Under the pieces are notes generated by a model. It did no database searches, had not been told where the DNA came from, and saw nothing but the letters and a program-made list of their open reading frames with translations. This document shows, piece by piece, positions 14,456-17,434 of a DNA stretch of 17,434 nucleotides. This DNA is from DASWOJ01 sp964242415 (lineage in GTDB: Bacteria; Pseudomonadota; Alphaproteobacteria; Acetobacterales; Acetobacteraceae): positions 1 to 17,434 of the forward strand of contig CAXTAT010000051.1 in the NCBI GenBank assembly GCA_964242415.1. The letters are read 5' to 3'. Made by a program: the position numbers and the translations under genes. Positions within the stretch are counted from its first letter, which is position 1. Each line of letters starts with the position of its first letter.

Positions 14456-16402
14456 ATGCACGCCGCTCTGCAGTTTCTCTCGCGCACACGGCTATCGGCC
14501 CGGTCCCGCTATGGCGTGGGCGTCATTGCGGTTGCGCTCATCACCCTGGTCCGGCTCGTAGCCCCGCTGGATACCGCGCCGTTCCTTCTCTATCTCCCGA
14601 TCATCTTCCTGGTCGCGCTTGGGCTTGGCTGGAGCTCCGCGTTGGTCGGCGTGATCCTCTCGGACCTGCTGGCCGCGGCCTTCTTCCTGCACGATGGGCC
14701 AAGCGCAACGCTCAGCACGGGGCAGGTGATCGCCTTGCTCGAGTATCTCGTCGTGGGCGGGACCATGGTGGCGATCTGTGATGCGCTGCGGCGTGCGATC
14801 CTCGACAACGAGCGAGCTACGGCGGAATTGGAACTGAGCCGCACGGCATTGCTGTTGGCCAAGGAGGACGCAGACACCGCGAAACAGGTGGCCGAGGACG
14901 CCAACACGGCCAAGAGCACCTTCCTGGCCAACATGAGCCACGAGCTGCGAACGCCCCTCTCAGCCGTGATCGGCTACAGCGAGATGCTGGAGGAGGAAGT
15001 CGAGGAACTCGGCGAGAAAACCATGCTGGCGGACCTCGGCAAGATCAAGTCCAATGCCAAGCACCTGCTGAGCCTTATCAACGACGTCCTCGACCTCAGT
15101 AAAATCGAAGCGAACAAGATGGACCTCTATATCGAGCCGCTCGATGTCGCCAGCTTCGCGCAGGATGCGGCGTCCACGGTCGACAGCCTGGTCCGCCGCA
15201 AGGGCAACACGCTGGTGCTCGATGTCGGCGACGATACCGGGTCGATGCGCACTGATATCGTGAAGCTCCGCCAGTGCTTGTTCAACCTGCTCAGCAACGC
15301 GGCCAAGTTTACCGAGAATGGCCGGATCACCCTGGCGATACGCCGCGAGACCCTGCCCGGCGGCGACTGGCTGAGCTTTGCCGTCAGCGACACCGGCATC
15401 GGCATGACGCCCGAGCAACTGGACCGGTTGTTCCAACGGTTCATGCAGGCAGACGAGACGACCACGCGCCAGTTCGGAGGCACCGGATTGGGATTGGCGC
15501 TCAGCAAGGCCTTTGCCCAGATGCTCGGCGGTGACATCGCCGTCGAGAGCAAGGTGGGTCAGGGCACCTGCTTCACCTTGCGGCTGCCGGCGACGCCAGC
15601 CAGCGTGGACGCGGGAGACCCGGCGCCCCAGCCGGCCGTTGCGGCGAAAAGCCGCGACACGGTGCTCGTCATCGACGACGAGGCCGCCCAGCGCGAGCTG
15701 ATGACCCGGTTCCTGGAGCGGCGCGGCTACGCGGTGCGAACCGCGGCCGACGGCCGGACCGGCCTTGAACTCGCATGCGCGATCCAGCCACGCGTCATCC
15801 TGCTCGACGTGATGATGCCGGAAATGGATGGCTGGTCCGTGCTGGGTGCGCTCAAGCAGCGCCCTGAAACGGCTGGCATACCGGTCGTGATGGTCAGCTT
15901 CGTCGCCGATCCCGGCATGAGCCAAGCCCTGGGCGCGGTTGAGGCGCTGTCCAAGCCGGTCGATTGGGCGAAGCTCGAAGCGGTGCTGGAGCGGCTCCGC
16001 GAGGCGGGCGGGCGGGCGCTGGTCGTGGATGACGACGCCGACATGCGCCAGCGCTTGCGGACCGTGTTGGAGCGGAGCGGCTGGACAGTGCAGGAAGCCG
16101 GGAACGGCGCTGAGGCATTGGCACTGGTCACCCCGGCTCCGGATTTGGTTCTGCTGGACCTCACCATGCCCGTCATGGATGGTTTCGACTTCCTGCATCG
16201 TCTCCGCGAGATACCGGGCTGCGCGGACATCCCGGTCGTCGTCTTGAGCGCGCGTGACATCAGCGGGGTCGAGCGCGAGCAGTTGGCCGGTGCGGACCGC
16301 ATCCTGACGAAAGGTGCCACCAGTATGGCCGATCTCGCGGCAGAGGTGCAGCACTTGCGTCCGAAAGCCTCGCCGGAAGACGGGTCGGCCCATGTCGGGT
16401 AG
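14456..16402 (+). CDS. Membrane hybrid histidine kinase with two receiver domains
   Basis: The 648-residue protein starts with about four hydrophobic helices (about 20-110) resembling the DUF4118/KdpD-type membrane domain, then a short coiled coil (about 115-150). The kinase core has His162 in NMSHELRTPLSAVIGYSE, N-box LFNLLSNAAKF (275-285), G1 DTGIGM (312-317) and G2 GGTGLGLALS (341-350). Receiver 1 (about 402-515) has IDDE, Asp451, Ser481 and Lys500. Receiver 2 (about 520-635) has VDDD, Asp568, Ser598 and Lys619. No DNA-binding output domain is present, so phosphate must pass to a partner not encoded in the window. There is no PAS or GAF sensor; the stimulus probably acts at the membrane helices. 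No strong ribosome-binding site precedes the ATG, which fits coupling to the small upstream gene. Confidence 0.92.
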   Translation: MHAALQFLSRTRLSARSRYGVGVIAVALITLVRLVAPLDTAPFLLYLPIIFLVALGLGWSSALVGVILSDLLAAAFFLHDGPSATLSTGQVIALLEYLVVGGTMVAICDALRRAILDNERATAELELSRTALLLAKEDADTAKQVAEDANTAKSTFLANMSHELRTPLSAVIGYSEMLEEEVEELGEKTMLADLGKIKSNAKHLLSLINDVLDLSKIEANKMDLYIEPLDVASFAQDAASTVDSLVRRKGNTLVLDVGDDTGSMRTDIVKLRQCLFNLLSNAAKFTENGRITLAIRRETLPGGDWLSFAVSDTGIGMTPEQLDRLFQRFMQADETTTRQFGGTGLGLALSKAFAQMLGGDIAVESKVGQGTCFTLRLPATPASVDAGDPAPQPAVAAKSRDTVLVIDDEAAQRELMTRFLERRGYAVRTAADGRTGLELACAIQPRVILLDVMMPEMDGWSVLGALKQRPETAGIPVVMVSFVADPGMSQALGAVEALSKPVDWAKLEAVLERLREAGGRALVVDDDADMRQRLRTVLERSGWTVQEAGNGAEALALVTPAPDLVLLDLTMPVMDGFDFLHRLREIPGCADIPVVVLSARDISGVEREQLAGADRILTKGATSMADLAAEVQHLRPKASPEDGSAHVG

Positions 16403-16475
16403 TCCTCCCAGCGGGCGGCGTTGGTGCAGGGATGCCCGAGTAGCCTGACCCTGCAGGGGCAGGCATGCTCCTTCC

Positions 16476-16652
16476 ATGCCGTTCAAGCGCAACGCCGCGT
16501 GCCGTCACCGCATTCCCCGGGCGCGCTACCGGGTCACGAACTGGGCAGCCTACGAAGCGGGACTGCGCCGGCGGGGCAACATGGCCTTCCAGGTGGATGA
16601 CGCGGCGTTGGCGGGATGGCAAGCGCCACGACGGAGCACGCCGGGCGGGTAG
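16476..16652 (+). pseudogene. IS5-type transposase, N-terminal fragment
   Basis: The 58-codon frame reads MPFKRNAACRHRIPRARYRV, TNWAAYEAGLRRRGNMAFQV and WQAPRRSTPGG, then TAG. This matches the start of IS5-family transposases (RHRIPRxRYRVTNWxxYxxxLRRRG). The DDE catalytic domain is absent and the downstream sequence does not continue it, so the copy is dead. The 70 bp upstream also look like IS leader sequence, with a near-palindrome at 16445-16464. No inverted terminal repeat pair or target duplication was found. Confidence 0.7.
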
Positions 16653-16785
16653 CTGCCCGTCAAACGAACCCCAGGTGGCCTCTCGCCCATGATGGTCCGT
16701 TCTCAACCTAAGTCTGCCGCCCAGGATCGTTGATCCCAGGATTGGAAGCGGACGCTCTCCGTCCGGCGTAGGCGGCGGATCGGCG

Positions 16786-16802
16786 CCGACGACAATCGTC
16801 GG
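16786..16802 (-). terminator. Hairpin downstream of the MarR-family gene
   Basis: CCGACGA and TCGTCGG form a 7-bp stem with a 3-nt loop about 40 nt past the stop of the minus-strand regulator gene. A second small stem (CGGAC…GTCCG, 16749-16765) follows. Neither has a T-tract, so termination is only suggested. Confidence 0.25.
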
Positions 16803-16841
16803 GCCGCACTGTCCCATCAGATGTGAGGCGTATGCCGGTCG

Positions 16842-17315
16842 TCAGAGACGCGAAGCCTCGCGCCGGCTGCTCAAGCGAACGCCCGATTTCGGCTTGTCGG
16901 CAAGCGCCGCCTGCAACGCCTTGACCTGGGCGTTCAACGCCGCGACCGCCTCCAGGGTCATGCCGGAGCGTCCCACCAACAGGGTGCCCAGGCAGGCGCT
17001 GCGGGCCAGGCACTCGTGTCCGGGTTGCGTAAGCCAGACCTGCACCTGGCGTTCGTCGGTGGCGCTGCGAGCCCGCCGGACCAGGCCCACCTGCTCCAGC
17101 CGCTTGACCAGCGGCGTCACGGTGCTGGACGCGAGCACGAGGCGGTTGGCGATCGCGCCGACCGTGGCGCCGTCCTGCTCGCCCAATACGCTCAGCACGA
17201 GATACTGGGGATAGGTGATGCACATTGCATCCAACAACGGCTTGTAGGTGCGGGTAACTGCGATGCTGGTGGCATACAAGGTGAAGCAGATCTGGTCGTC
17301 AAGCAGTAAGGGCAA
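16842..17315 (-). CDS. OhrR-like MarR family transcriptional regulator
   Basis: The 157-residue winged-helix protein fits OhrR-type peroxide-sensing repressors: DDQICFTLYATS with Cys10 at the place of the reactive cysteine, then ITYPQYLVL (33-41), a helix-turn-helix (about 48-75, SSTVTPLVKRLEQVGLV) and the wing DERQVQVWLT. In the family, oxidation of this cysteine by organic hydroperoxides releases the repressor from DNA and derepresses ohr. No ohr gene lies in the window; it may lie beyond the right edge, divergently transcribed. The start is TTG (17315-17313), with GGGAGG about 8 nt upstream and no better start nearby. The usual second cysteine pattern was not assessed, so one-Cys or two-Cys chemistry is open. 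A palindrome just upstream could be its own operator. Confidence 0.8.
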   Translation of the reverse strand: MPLLLDDQICFTLYATSIAVTRTYKPLLDAMCITYPQYLVLSVLGEQDGATVGAIANRLVLASSTVTPLVKRLEQVGLVRRARSATDERQVQVWLTQPGHECLARSACLGTLLVGRSGMTLEAVAALNAQVKALQAALADKPKSGVRLSSRREASRL

Positions 17316-17332
17316 GCGGCAAACCTCCCGGG

Positions 17333-17348
17333 GACGCTAGGTAGCGTC
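17333..17348. promoter_or_regulatory. Candidate operator palindrome upstream of the MarR-family gene
   Basis: GACGCTA-GG-TAGCGTC is a perfect 7-bp inverted repeat with a 2-nt centre, 18-33 nt upstream of the regulator start. MarR-family dimers bind such sites and often autoregulate. It does not match the A/T-rich site known for classical OhrR, so the assignment is inference. Confidence 0.4.
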
Positions 17349-17434
17349 AGTAATGATGTCGCGGTACCAAACCGTCTAGGTGTCTGTCCGCGATCATATT
17401 GTTGTCTGGCATAGCTTTCGCAGCATAAGGCGGA

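Noticed and set aside
13906..14487. A 193-codon minus-strand frame between the recombinase and the kinase
   Set aside because: It lacks any motif, overlaps the recombinase fragment in another frame and opposes better-supported plus-strand frames.
14960..16492. A 510-codon antisense frame under the hybrid kinase
   Set aside because: It is antisense to intact kinase and receiver motifs, with His/Gln/Arg bias typical of shadows.
1..17434. CRISPR arrays, tRNA or rRNA genes
   Set aside because: No regularly spaced direct repeats and no recognisable tRNA or rRNA sequence were seen on either strand.

Overview
This window reads as chromosomal or large-replicon DNA of a high-GC alphaproteobacterium. 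Acetobacteraceae/Rhodospirillales (Roseomonas-like) is my best guess. It rests on the strong G/C bias at third codon positions, the types of intergenic palindromic repeats, an IS5-type transposase remnant, and a bacteriophytochrome next to hybrid histidine kinases. The assignment is inferred from composition and gene types, not from a search.

Layout. (1) Positions 1-651 hold no convincing intact gene, but contain a nested inverted-repeat element (312-488) and a possible decayed reading frame. (2) 652-3453 (minus) is a bacteriophytochrome hybrid kinase (PAS-GAF-PHY-HisKA-HATPase-REC) cut in two by one in-frame TAG at 2617-2619. (3) 3454-4409 is a gene-poor stretch with a lower-GC patch and a palindromic repeat. 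(4) 4410-11908 (plus) is the most interesting part, a five-gene chaperone-like cluster. In order it encodes a membrane-anchored helical protein with a divergent J-protein-like N-terminus, a small GrpE-like protein, an 842-aa non-canonical Hsp70, a classic-type AAA+ ATPase starting 4 nt after the Hsp70 stop, and a two-TM membrane protein. A 170-bp inverted-repeat element sits between the GrpE-like gene and hsp70. (5) 12523-13140 is a BamE/SmpA-like lipoprotein. (6) 13141-14212 is a rearranged zone: the N-terminal part of a serine recombinase is joined to the C-terminal end of a DUF4214-type protein. (7) 14213-16402 holds a small hypothetical gene and a DUF4118-like membrane hybrid histidine kinase with two receiver domains. 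(8) 16476-16652 is a truncated IS5-type transposase. (9) 16842-17315 (minus) is an OhrR-like MarR regulator with a palindromic operator candidate just upstream.

Working model (inference): the J-like, GrpE-like, Hsp70 and AAA+ proteins form a dedicated ATP-driven remodelling machine tethered to the inner membrane by the first and last gene products. Its Hsp70 keeps the ATPase residues, lacks the usual interdomain linker motif, and carries an extra beta-rich segment before a weakly recognisable substrate-binding domain, so it is probably specialised for particular clients. The flanking signalling genes (red-light and membrane sensor kinases, peroxide-type regulator) and the decayed mobile elements fit an accessory region with a history of insertion and rearrangement.
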